Assembly: GCA_041485845.1 (NCBI GenBank)
Contig: JBGPKH010000521.1
Span: 1-6,568, forward strand
Source of the DNA: OMOG01 sp041485845
GTDB taxonomy: Bacteria > Acidobacteriota > Terriglobia > Bryobacterales > Bryobacteraceae
Reading direction: 5' to 3'
DNA length: 6,568 nt
The notes beneath the pieces were generated by a model that saw only the letters and a program-made list of their open reading frames with translations, had not been told where the DNA came from and ran no database searches. Position numbers and translations under genes: made by a program. Shown here piece after piece: positions 1-6,568 of the stretch (its first letter is position 1; every line of letters starts with the position of its first letter).

Positions 1-273
1 CCGACTGCGAGTCGCCACCGCCAATTCACGCGAATCCGCTTGCTCTCCTCTCCCTGTTTCTTCTCCGCGCAAATCTCCGCGGCTCCGTTTCTCCGCGGTG
101 AGATCTGGTTACGGTCCAGGTTATTCTTCCGTGACGCCTAATCAGTTCGCCGAGAGGAATTCCGTGAGGACCTTCGAACTGTTGCGCTTGGCGCCGCTCC
201 GCTCGGAACCACGACCGTAACAAGCTGTACAGAACTATCGGCCGCCGATGAAGATCCGTGTTCATCTGCCGCC
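1..273. other. Non-coding stretch, no gene supported
   Basis: No reading frame here resembles a protein family I know. The longest frame (minus strand, 26-265) is Arg-rich with no recognisable motif and is probably chance in GC-rich DNA. The left part holds three copies of the octamer tctccgcg (62-69, 74-81, 90-97). The part next to the glycosylase gene holds, on the minus strand, a 'gatgaacacggatcttcatcgg' like phrase of the type often seen in intergenic DNA of acidobacteria. I see no tRNA-like or other RNA-like fold and no clear terminator for the gene that ends at 274. Confidence 0.5.
62..97. repeat. Three copies of an 8-base GC-rich motif
   Basis: The octamer tctccgcg occurs at 62-69, 74-81 and 90-97, separated by short variable spacers (start-to-start 12 and 16 bases). 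The third copy runs into ccgcggtgaga. This looks like a degenerate short interspersed repeat in non-coding DNA. No function can be read from it. Confidence 0.45.
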
Positions 274-957
274 TTATTTCTTCTCCGCGGCCCGCCTGGC
301 GCGGCGGAACACGTCGCGGAGCATCTTTTCCGTCAGTTTTCCGGTCGACGTGTTTTGCTGGCTGGGGTGATAGGAGCTGATCAGCAGCGGCTGGCCGGGG
401 GCGGTGACGAACTCGCGGTTGTGGCCGAACACGAACGGAGCCCGGCTGCGGATCGCGCCACGCGACTTTAGCAGGTCGAGATAGGTATCGAAGGCGATCT
501 TTCCGAGCGCTACCACCACCTTCACGTTTTCCAGCAGATCCAGCTCGCGCTCCAGAAATGGTCGGCAGTTGCGAATCTCCTCCGGCGTCGGTTTATTGCC
601 GGGCGGGGCGCAGCGCGCGGCGGCGGTGATGAAGACATCGCGGAGCGTAAGTCCGTCGTCGCGGGAGTAACTGCCGGGCTGCGATGCGTAACCGGTCTTA
701 TGCAGGGCGCGGTAGAGCACTTCTCCCGAGCGGTCGCCGGTGAACATGCGGCCGGTGCGATTGGAGCCGTGCGCGCCGGGCGCCAGTCCCAGGATTACGA
801 TGCGCGCCTGGGAATCGCCGAAGGCCGGCACGGGCCGGCCCCAATACTCCCAGTCGCGGTAGGCGCGCCGTTTGACGGCCGCGATCCGCGTGCAGTGCTC
901 CCGCAGTCTGGGGCAGAGCCGGCAGTTGACGATTTCTTCCCGCAGGATTTCCAACAA
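274..957 (-). CDS. Family 5 uracil-DNA glycosylase (UDGb), Fe-S type
   Basis: Cytoplasmic base-excision repair enzyme that removes uracil, and in this family also hypoxanthine or xanthine, from DNA to leave an abasic site. The 227-residue product has the usual length. Motif A is GLAPGAHGSNRTG (57-69) followed by FTGDRSG (72-78). It has Ala59 where families 1 and 4 have a polar catalytic residue, which is the hallmark of family 5, and an Asp (75) just downstream that fits the proposed catalytic Asp of the Thermus enzyme. Motif B is SYHPSQQNTSTGKLT (195-209) with His197. Cys12, Cys15, Cys116 and Cys131 match the four [4Fe-4S] ligands. The start is TTG at 957; a GAGGAG lies about 12 bases upstream, and the N-terminus aligns in length with known homologues. 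It is divergent from the transpeptidase gene, so it is probably transcribed alone. The family call is firm; the exact start is less so. Confidence 0.95.
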   Translation of the reverse strand: MLEILREEIVNCRLCPRLREHCTRIAAVKRRAYRDWEYWGRPVPAFGDSQARIVILGLAPGAHGSNRTGRMFTGDRSGEVLYRALHKTGYASQPGSYSRDDGLTLRDVFITAAARCAPPGNKPTPEEIRNCRPFLERELDLLENVKVVVALGKIAFDTYLDLLKSRGAIRSRAPFVFGHNREFVTAPGQPLLISSYHPSQQNTSTGKLTEKMLRDVFRRARRAAEKK

Positions 958-1019
958 GTGCCTGTGTATCTCCTCAATGTGCCAAATCGCACCTGTATGT
1001 TACACTAAGAAAGATTAGC

Positions 1020-1049
1020 TTGACGGATCCGAGGCCGACCATCCATAAT
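1020..1049 (+). promoter_or_regulatory. Putative sigma-70-type promoter for the transpeptidase gene
   Basis: TTGACG at 1020-1025 and CATAAT at 1044-1049 are separated by 18 bases. Each hexamer matches the housekeeping consensus at five of six positions. Transcription would begin near 1056, giving a leader of about 85 bases before the ATG at 1142. It lies in the divergent gap between the glycosylase and the transpeptidase genes, pointing toward the latter. This is called from the sequence match only. Confidence 0.5.
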
Positions 1050-1141
1050 GGCAAAGGCTCTGGTTGCTCCGGCCGGACCGAATGCCGCTCTGGCGTCCTT
1101 CCCCCCGATTATCACCGCCCCGGTGTATCGCGACAGTTACT

Positions 1142-2368
1142 ATGAACAGGTTACCCCTATCCTCAGTGTCCCCGGCTATCCGCTTCGCGTTGATGCTTCT
1201 TCTCATCTCCAGTCTTTCCTTCGCCGGCGCCAACACGAATAAACGCAAACACCGTCCCACACCCGCGCGCCGCGCCGTCGTGCAAAGGGCTGTGGCGACG
1301 ACCCCGGCCCGTGTCCCCATCCGGCGCGCCTCGTTGCAGGTCACACGGCCGAGGCACGGATCGCGTCCGGCAATGGCGCCGGCTCCCATCATCGCGGGAG
1401 GGCCCTGGACGGAACCGACTTATGCCGATTCCACCGCCGGCGACAATGTCGATGGCGAGGATCTCGAGATTCGCCGCGCCGCTGTGGGAGCCCTGGGAGA
1501 CTTCAACGGTTCGGTAGTGGTAGTGGACCCGGCCAACGGGCGTATTCTGACGATGGTCAACCAAAAGATCGCGCTCGGCTCGGGCTTCCAGCCGTGCTCC
1601 ACCATAAAGGTATCGGTGGCGCTCGCGGGGTTGAGCGAAAAGGCGATCGAACCGGCGGTCAAAGTGAAGCTGGGCGGCGCGCGCATGGACCTGACCTACG
1701 CGCTGGCGCATTCCAATAATTTCTATTTCGCCACGCTCGGGGAGAAGTTGGGATACGAGAAGGTCAGCTACTATGCCCGCCTGTTTGGATATGGCGAGAA
1801 GGCCGGATTGAATATCGCGGGCGAGCAACCGGGCCGCTTCCCCGCTGCGCCTCCGAAGAACGGGGGTGTCGGAATGCTGACGAGCTTCGGCGAGGAGATT
1901 CAGCAGACACCGCTGCAATTGGCCGCGCTGATGAGCGCCGTGGCCAATGGCGGTACGATGTACTATCTGCAGTATCCGCGGAGCCAGGCCGGCGTCCGGG
2001 AATTCCTGCCGCGAGTGAAGCGCCGGCTGGAGATTGCCGACCTGATCCCCGCGATCAAGCCCGGCATGCGGGGCGCCGTCGAGTTTGGCACGGCGCACCG
2101 TGCGCGCGAGGATGGACCGATCGCGGGAAAGACCGGCACGTGCAGCGCGAACCACACGCACCTGGGGTGGTTTGGCTCGTTTAACGACGTGGGCGATCAC
2201 AAATTGGTGGTGGTGGTCCTCTTAACTGGCGGGCGTCCGGCGATCGGTCCCCTGGCGGCGGGGATTGCCGGGGAGATTTATCGCCGGTTGGGTGAGAAGA
2301 ACTACTTCGCCGCGTCGGCGCCGATGACGCCGGCGGCGCTGGTGTCGAGCCAGATCTGCTGCCGCTGA
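1142..2368 (+). CDS. Exported penicillin-binding transpeptidase, single domain
   Basis: Probable D,D-transpeptidase that cross-links peptidoglycan in the periplasm. From the ATG at 1142 the product is 409 residues. Residues 1-30 form a signal peptide: a short basic start, a hydrophobic core FALMLLLISSLSFAGA, and a likely cut after AGA. Residues 31-85 are rich in Arg, Pro and Ala and look disordered. The catalytic domain (about 120-385) starts with GSVVVVDPANGRILTMV and carries all three motifs of the penicillin-binding fold: STIK (nucleophile Ser153, Lys156), SNN (191-193) and KTGT (330-333). TPLQLAALMSAVANGG (256-271) is also typical of class B proteins. The N-terminal dimerisation domain of FtsI/PBP2 is missing, so it is shorter than those. 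Cys152 and Cys334 directly flank two of the active-site motifs. An in-frame TTG at 1064, with AAAGG six bases upstream, would add 26 residues ahead of the signal peptide; I prefer 1142 because it gives a normal signal peptide, although no clear Shine-Dalgarno precedes it. A beta-lactam-sensing or beta-lactamase role is less likely. Confidence 0.85.
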   Translation: MNRLPLSSVSPAIRFALMLLLISSLSFAGANTNKRKHRPTPARRAVVQRAVATTPARVPIRRASLQVTRPRHGSRPAMAPAPIIAGGPWTEPTYADSTAGDNVDGEDLEIRRAAVGALGDFNGSVVVVDPANGRILTMVNQKIALGSGFQPCSTIKVSVALAGLSEKAIEPAVKVKLGGARMDLTYALAHSNNFYFATLGEKLGYEKVSYYARLFGYGEKAGLNIAGEQPGRFPAAPPKNGGVGMLTSFGEEIQQTPLQLAALMSAVANGGTMYYLQYPRSQAGVREFLPRVKRRLEIADLIPAIKPGMRGAVEFGTAHRAREDGPIAGKTGTCSANHTHLGWFGSFNDVGDHKLVVVVLLTGGRPAIGPLAAGIAGEIYRRLGEKNYFAASAPMTPAALVSSQICCR

Positions 2369-2593
2369 CCGGTGGCGCGAGAAGGCCGCCGCTCGCCGGA
2401 TTAATCCCCGGTCTGCTCGGATGCCGCCTTGGAGAGAATCGGCGCCTTGGTGTCGGGCCGAAGCGGCGGACGGCGCTTGTGCCGAGGCTGGGGTCGCGTC
2501 GATCAAGCGCCGCATCGCCGCGAGGCGCGCGCCGGCCTCGCTCGCGGCGTCCTGGGCAGCGGTCTGGAAGGGCGCATCTTCGCTCCCCGTCAC
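2369..2593. other. Intergenic stretch without an intact gene
   Basis: No intact gene is seen on either strand. On the minus strand the frame that continues from the propeller relic stays open to 2222, but becomes Ala/Arg-rich and reads into the transpeptidase gene antisense, so it is not credible as a protein. In a different minus frame a short open stretch (about 2502 to 2401) ends in a stop after SKAASEQTGD, which has the look of a protein C-terminus; I do not recognise it. There is no strong hairpin plus T-run that would mark a terminator for the transpeptidase gene. Confidence 0.4.
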
Positions 2594-2716
2594 GTCGTAG
2601 ACGCCGTCGCGGCCCACCAGGTAGTGATTGTGGTTCTTGGGGTCCACCCGGATCTCGTGGTGGTCCACGCGCTTGTTGCGCGTGGGCAGGCCGGTCGGCG
2701 TGCGCCCGCCGTCGTC
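2594..2716 (-). pseudogene. Remnant of a sortilin/VPS10-like beta-propeller protein
   Basis: About 41 codons on the minus strand read DDGGRTPTGLPTRNKR followed by VDHHEIRVDPKNHNHYLVG and RDGVYD. This resembles the repeat of exported sortilin-like (VPS10/BNR-type) glycosyl-hydrolase-annotated proteins, whose consensus, as I recall it, is roughly DDGGKTW...KHVDNHAIWIDP.N..HYLVGCDGGVYE. A TGA lies two codons upstream in this frame, the conserved Trp is replaced by Pro, one Gly of the DGG turn is absent, and nothing like the rest of the large (roughly 1000-residue) protein follows. It therefore looks like a decaying internal fragment, not a gene. The family assignment is from memory of the motif. 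Confidence 0.45.
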
Positions 2717-2776
2717 ACGATCTCATAACCGCCGATCCGAGTGCCTGTGGGGATCGCCATGCTGCGAACGATTCTA
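2701..2776 (-). pseudogene. Possible 5' end of a Ser/Thr protein kinase gene, truncated
   Basis: On the minus strand an ATG at 2760 begins MAIPTGTRIGGYEIVTTAGA. This closely fits the start of acidobacterial Hanks-type kinases (M-x-x-x-x-G-T-R-x-G-x-Y-E-I-V-x-x-x-G-A-G-G-M-G), up to the first glycine of the P-loop. After that the similarity ends: the frame runs on as unrelated Arg/Thr/Trp-rich sequence with no VAIK lysine or HRD motif. A TAGAAT box (2776-2771, minus strand) sits 10 bases before the ATG, which would suit a nearly leaderless transcript, but I see no matching -35. The similarity covers only about 18 residues, so it may be chance. Confidence 0.35.
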
Positions 2777-2836
2777 CCGCGGCGATCCCCGCCCGCCGCC
2801 TCTTGACCCACCTCCCCTATCTTTCGGATCCGTCCC

Positions 2837-2856
2837 GATATATATTATATTAAGGT
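2837..2856 (+). promoter_or_regulatory. AT-rich candidate promoter region of the receptor gene
   Basis: A run made almost wholly of A and T (2837-2853) stands out in GC-rich surroundings, 90-105 bases before the receptor start. It contains two overlapping TATATT boxes (2841-2846 and 2846-2851). The best -35 candidates at correct spacing (around 2818-2827) match poorly; TTGACC at 2803-2808 is a good -35 but too far away. The region is the likeliest place for a -10 element, perhaps with a different sigma factor or an activator. Confidence 0.3.
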
Positions 2857-2876
2857 CTGAAACTATGAATTCGGCG

Positions 2877-2914
2877 CGCACGCGTGAGACCCATCCGCAC
2901 GATTTTCGCGTGCG
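2877..2914 (+). other. Hairpin in the leader of the receptor gene
   Basis: CGCACGCG (2877-2884) and CGCGTGCG (2907-2914) form a perfect 8-bp stem, with one further G-U pair possible, around a 22-base loop. It lies between the candidate promoter and the ribosome-binding site, ending 27 bases before the ATG. It is not followed by a T-run, so it is not an obvious attenuator. Known riboswitch features are not evident. Confidence 0.3.
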
Positions 2915-2930
2915 TCATCGACCAAATTCC

Positions 2931-2935
2931 AGGGG
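2931..2935 (+). promoter_or_regulatory. Ribosome-binding site of the receptor gene
   Basis: AGGGG with six bases before the ATG at 2942. It supports this start, which is also the one that gives a clean signal peptide. Confidence 0.55.
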
Positions 2936-2941
2936 TTCGAA

Positions 2942-5900
2942 ATGAGGTTAAACGTGAAATTCCTACTTACTCTCATCGTCCTGGCCTGCTGCGCAACCAC
3001 GCTCGTGGCGCAGGTCACAACCGGAACGATTCTCGGAAATGTCCGCGACTCGTCGGGCGCCTCTGTCATCGGCGCTACCATCACCATCAAGGAAGTCTCC
3101 AAGAACACCACCCAGAACTTCCAGACCGACGAGAACGGCGGCTACTATGCTCCCTTCCTCGTCCCTGGGACGTACCAGGTCACCGTGGCCAAGCAGGGCT
3201 TCCGCACCCAGGTCAGCCAGAACTTCGAGCTTCAGGTGGACCAGCGCGCACGGTTGGACTTCACCATCCAGGTCGGCCAGGTCACCGAATCGATTGAAGT
3301 GACGGCGGCCGCGCCGCTGGCTCGGACGGAAACCGCCGAGTTGGGCGAGGTGATCACCGAGAAGGCCATTCGCGAGTTGCCGCTCAACGGGCGCAACTTC
3401 GCGCAGCTCGTCTACCTGGCGCCCGCGGTCACACCCGGGCAGCAAGGCGAACCTCTCGGGCCAAAGCTCCTTCAATCCGCGCGCCAGCTCCAACTTCAAC
3501 GCCCTGGGCAGCCAGGCCAACGCCAACGCGTGGCTGGTGGACGGCATCGACAACAACGAGTACACCTTCAACACCGTGATCGTCCAACCCTCCATCGAAT
3601 CCGTGCGCGAGTTCAAAGTGCTGACGGGCACCTTCTCGGCCGAGTTCGGCCGCGGCGCGGGAGTGGTTTCGGTCTCCACCAAGTCGGGCTCCAACAACCT
3701 CCACGGCAACCTGTTCGAGTTTCTGCGCAACGACCTCCTCGATGCGCGCAATTACTTCAACGCCGCGCCCCAGGCGAAGCCGCCGTACCGCCGCAACCAG
3801 TTTGGAGCCGCGGTATCCGGGCCGGTAGTCCTGCCGAAGATCTACCCCGGCAAAGACAAGACGTTCTTCTTCATGGACTACTTCGGGCAGCGGGAGCGCA
3901 AGGGACTGACGTTCGTCAACACGGTGCCGACCGCGGAGACACGCACCGGCAACTTCGCCAACTTCACCGACACCTCGGGTAATCTGATCCGGATCTACGA
4001 CCCGCTCACCACCAGCCTCAACCCCAATTTCGACGCGTCCAAGCCGGTGAGTGCCACCAACCCGCAGTACCTGCGCACTCAGTTCCCCGGCAACGCCATC
4101 CCCGCCAACCGCATCAACTCCGTCAGCCGCAACGTCGTCGGAATCTATCCCCTATCCAACGGACCGGGAAACTTCAACAACTACACCAGCAGCGTCCCAC
4201 GCTCCACCGAGGACGACGGGTTCGACACGCGCATCGATCACCGCATCGGGTCGGCCGACAATTTCTTCGCGCGCTACAGCTATGAGACCTTCCGGCTCAA
4301 TGCGCCGCAAGGGCAGGCCAATTGCTGCCTGCCGACACCCGCGGACGTGTTGAGCAAGTACGACCTCGGCCCCTACGTCGCGGGCACCCAGGTCACGCAG
4401 CTCACTACCCAGGGAATGGCCCTGAACGAAACTCACATCTTCCGCGCCAACCTGGTCAACGAGGTCCGCGCGGGCTTCGCGCGCACCACCCCCTTCACCC
4501 GGCAGTCGGACTTCGGCCACCAGCCCGCAACCGCCCTGGGCATCCAGGGCGTGAACATCTCCGAGTTCAGCTCCGGCCTTCCCAACATCAATATCGCCGA
4601 CTTCACCGGTCTGAGCGGCGGTCCCGGATTCCTGCCTGCCAAGCCCCGCGAGACGCACTATCAGGCCGAGGACGGCGTCGCCTGGACCCTGGGCCGCCAC
4701 CAGACTAAGTTCGGATACCGCTATGTCCGGCGGCTGACCTCGACCTACACCGGACCTCCCGGAGGCGGCCCGCGCGGGGACATGACGTTCGGAAGGAACT
4801 TCACCAACGATCCCGTTACCAACACCCAGGGCACGGGCTTGGCCACCATGCTGACGGGATATATCAGCGGCGGCGGGGGCCGCAGCATCCTGCTCGAGCC
4901 GTATTACACCACGAACCACGAGCACGCCGTGTACTTCCAGGACGATTGGAAAGCCACCCGTCAATTGACCCTGAATCTCGGTGTGCGATGGGACTTCTTC
5001 GTGCCCGACAAGGAGATCCGCGACCGCATCGTCAACTTCGACCGCACCAACTTGCAGTTGGCGTACGCCGGCGAGGGCGGGATCTCCCGCACCGCCGGCA
5101 AGGAAACCCGTCACGGCAACATCGCGCCGCGAGTCGGGCTGGCATACGACCTGGGCGGCTCCGGCAAGACCATCATCCGCAGCGGTTTCGGCATCAGCTA
5201 CTTCCCCGTCATGCCGTCCGGGTCCAACATGCTCGGTGAGCAGGTTCCGTACGTGGTTTCGCAGACGCCGTTCGGCAACATCCCGGTGAACCCGACGGAT
5301 TGGACGGTCATTCCCACCATCAACCGGCCCTTCCCCGACATCAAATCGGTGAAGCCGATGACCACCGCCGAGCTCAACGCTGCCAGCATCGGCGTGCTCG
5401 GGCATTCCTTCACGAATGAGACGCCGTCCCAGATGACCTGGAACATCAACTTGGAGCACCAGATCGGCAAGACCCTGCTGGCGGAGGTGGCTTATGCCGG
5501 CAGCCACGGCGCGCACCTGCTGTTCGGATACAATCCCAACGAAGTGCAGCCCGGTCTCGGCTCGCAGGCGTCCCGCCGCCTGTTGCAGCCGATCTCCAAC
5601 ATCAGCAGCATCACCGTGTTCGACCCGCGCAACTCATCCATATACCACGGACTCGCCACCAAGCTGGAAAAGCGATTTGCCTCCGGCCTCCAGTTCCTGG
5701 CTGCCTACACCTTCTCGAAGAATCTCGATTATGGCGGATCGGCGGCCAGCGGCGGGGGATCCGTCGGCGGTCCGCAGACCATTACCAATATTCGCGCCGC
5801 GCGCGGGCCATCCGGCTTCGACGTGAAGCACCGCTTCGTCGCAAGTTACCTGTATGAGCTGCCCTTCGGGAAGGGCAAGCCATGGGCTAAATCGGACGCG

Positions 5901-6347
5901 GCCCATTGGGTCGCGGGGGGGTGGACCTTGAGCGGCGTGACCACGCTGCAAACCGGCCGCCCGTTCACCGTGAACCTGGCTACGGGCGTCAACAACGGCG
6001 CGCCGAGCTGGCCGAACCGCACCGGCAGCGGTACGCTCGACAATCCCGACCGCCAACGGTGGTTCAACGCCAGCGACTTTGCGGCTCCTGCGCCCAACAC
6101 CTACGGCAACTCCGCCCGCGGAGTGCTGTACGGACCAGGGCAGGTGAGCTTCGACACCTCGTTCGTGAAAAACAACCGTTTCCGCGAGCGCTTCAACGTC
6201 CAGTTCCGGCTGGATGCATTCAACCTGACCAACACGCCGTACTTCGGCTTCCCCAATGCGGGCATCGGGTCGCCCACCGTCGGCCAGATCACCTCCACCA
6301 ACTCGGACAACCGCGACCTGCAGTTCGCCTTGAAGTTCGAGTTCTGA
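2942..6347 (+). pseudogene. Oar-like TonB-dependent receptor, split by one frameshift
   Basis: Outer-membrane beta-barrel receptor for energised uptake of an unknown substrate. Reading through one frameshift gives about 1135 residues, the usual size for this family. Residues 1-23 are a signal peptide (cut after LVA). Residues 25-115 form a carboxypeptidase-regulatory-like domain (GTILGNVRDSSGASVIGATI, then NGGYYAPFLVPGTYQVTV). The plug follows with LPLNGRNFAQLVYLAPAV (146-163), WLVDGIDNNEY and FSAEFGRGAGVVSVSTKSGSN (about 232-252). The rest is the barrel, ending in the aromatic KFEF typical of outer-membrane proteins. The upstream frame is good through Gly169 (3446-3448); the downstream frame resumes with NLSGQSSFNPRASSNFN at 3450. 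Loss of two bases from an original GGCGCGAAC (Gly-Ala-Asn) would explain it, since GANLSG is what the family has there. The remaining 966 codons are undamaged, so the break is very recent or a sequencing or assembly error. No substrate can be deduced; no partner gene (SusD-like or TonB) is adjacent. Confidence 0.9.
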
Positions 6348-6360
6348 GACGTATACTCAA

Positions 6361-6379
6361 CCGCGGATGAGCGCCGCGG
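6361..6379. repeat. GC-rich inverted repeat after the receptor gene
   Basis: CCGCGG (6361-6366) and CCGCGG (6374-6379) can pair across a 7-base spacer, 13 bases after the receptor stop. There is no T-run after it, so factor-independent termination is doubtful. A further CCGCGG occurs at 6442-6447. The region 6348-6480 otherwise holds no gene. A second weak dyad, TGGCGC (6410-6415) with GCGCCA (6435-6440), spans a short T-run. Confidence 0.35.
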
Positions 6380-6480
6380 GAAGCCACGAATCGGAAAAAG
6401 CTCGTGCAGTGGCGCATTTTTCGCTGAACTTTGGGCGCCATCCGCGGTAGTCTGATCCTGAGGAGTTCATCAACGAGCTT

Positions 6481-6568
6481 ATGGACCAGACAGTGTGGGA
6501 GGGTCCGCTGACATTTTGTGGGCGGACTTTTTCGGTTGTCGAACTGCAACTGATGCAAAGCATCGCCG
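6481..6568 (+). CDS. 5' end of a gene, possibly DUF4338 (DruA-like) protein; cut by window edge
   Basis: An ATG at 6481 opens a frame that stays open to the edge (29 codons). It begins MDQTVWEGPLTFCGRTFSVV and continues ELQLMQSIA. The pattern G-R-x-F-S-x-x-[ED]-L-x-L-[IM]-x-x-I resembles the first helix of DUF4338 proteins. These are the family of the Druantia defence protein DruA, and they are also found fused to or associated with IS transposases. An in-frame TAG lies at 6448-6450, so the start is at or after 6451; 6481 is the first ATG. AGGAG at 6461-6465 is 15 bases before that ATG, which is too far for a normal Shine-Dalgarno. With only 29 residues visible the family is a guess, and no inverted repeat marking an insertion sequence is certain. 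Confidence 0.4.
   Translation, partial: MDQTVWEGPLTFCGRTFSVVELQLMQSIA

Noticed and set aside
26..265. 79-codon minus-strand frame at the left end
   Set aside because: No recognisable motif, Arg-rich, and partly composed of the repeated octamer; no good ribosome-binding site was seen.
1025..1031. GGATCCG palindrome-like sequence shared with 2826-2832
   Set aside because: Seven bases are too short to mean anything in 6.5 kb of GC-rich sequence.
1048..1242. 64-codon ATG-started frame just upstream of and overlapping the transpeptidase
   Set aside because: Its ATG overlaps the -10 box, so it would not be in the transcript from that promoter, and most of it overlaps the signal-peptide region in another frame.
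1163..2200. Open frame of 345 codons on the minus strand opposite the transpeptidase
   Set aside because: The plus strand carries all transpeptidase motifs over the same interval; the antisense product is Arg/His-rich and shows no family.
2367..2400. Possible terminator hairpin after the transpeptidase (CCGGTGG with TCGCCGG)
   Set aside because: The stem has two G-U pairs, a 17-base loop, and no T-run, so it is indistinguishable from chance in GC-rich DNA.
2942..3000. Lipoprotein signal (LAC) in the receptor N-terminus
   Set aside because: The residues before Cys16 are V-L-A, with Leu at -2, which does not fit the lipobox, and TonB-dependent receptors of this kind use an ordinary signal peptide.
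3440..3456. Programmed ribosomal frameshift in the receptor gene
   Set aside because: There is no slippery heptamer or nearby stimulatory structure at the switch point, and receptors of this family are not known to use one. A mutation or sequence error is simpler.
4152..5516. Long open frame of 454 codons on the minus strand inside the receptor gene
   Set aside because: It lies opposite a well-supported receptor frame; its protein is Val/Gly/Arg-rich with no motif, as expected of an antisense shadow in high-GC DNA.

Overview
The window is high-GC DNA of ordinary bacterial gene density. Its gene content looks like that of a soil Acidobacteriota (Solibacter/Bryobacter-like). The main reason is the large Oar-type TonB-dependent receptor with an N-terminal carboxypeptidase-regulatory-like domain, a family greatly expanded in that phylum. 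Relics resembling the Ser/Thr kinase and sortilin-like beta-propeller families, also abundant there, agree with this. The taxonomic call is inference from family content.

Layout: positions 1-273 hold no gene I can support, only GC-rich low-complexity repeats. On the minus strand, 274-957 encodes a complete family 5 uracil-DNA glycosylase with an iron-sulfur cluster motif. Divergent from it, behind a good sigma-70-like promoter (1020-1049), 1142-2368 (+) encodes an exported single-domain penicillin-binding transpeptidase with all three active-site motifs. From 2369 to 2941 there is no intact gene. On the minus strand this gap carries what looks like the first codons of a Ser/Thr kinase joined to an out-of-frame piece of a sortilin/VPS10-like beta-propeller protein. 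The same gap also holds the leader of the next gene. Positions 2942-6347 (+) are one TonB-dependent receptor gene of about 1135 residues, interrupted by a single frameshift near 3449 that breaks it into two reading frames. After an AT-poor spacer with GC-rich inverted repeats, a new gene starts at 6481 and runs off the edge; its first residues resemble the start of DUF4338 (DruA-like) proteins, often linked to transposases.

The three main genes have no evident common pathway: one is DNA repair in the cytoplasm, one cell-wall synthesis in the periplasm, and one outer-membrane uptake. I see no operon and no convincing undescribed multi-gene system. The points most worth checking are the receptor frameshift, the chimeric relic at 2594-2776, the cysteines flanking the transpeptidase active-site motifs, and the truncated gene at the right edge.
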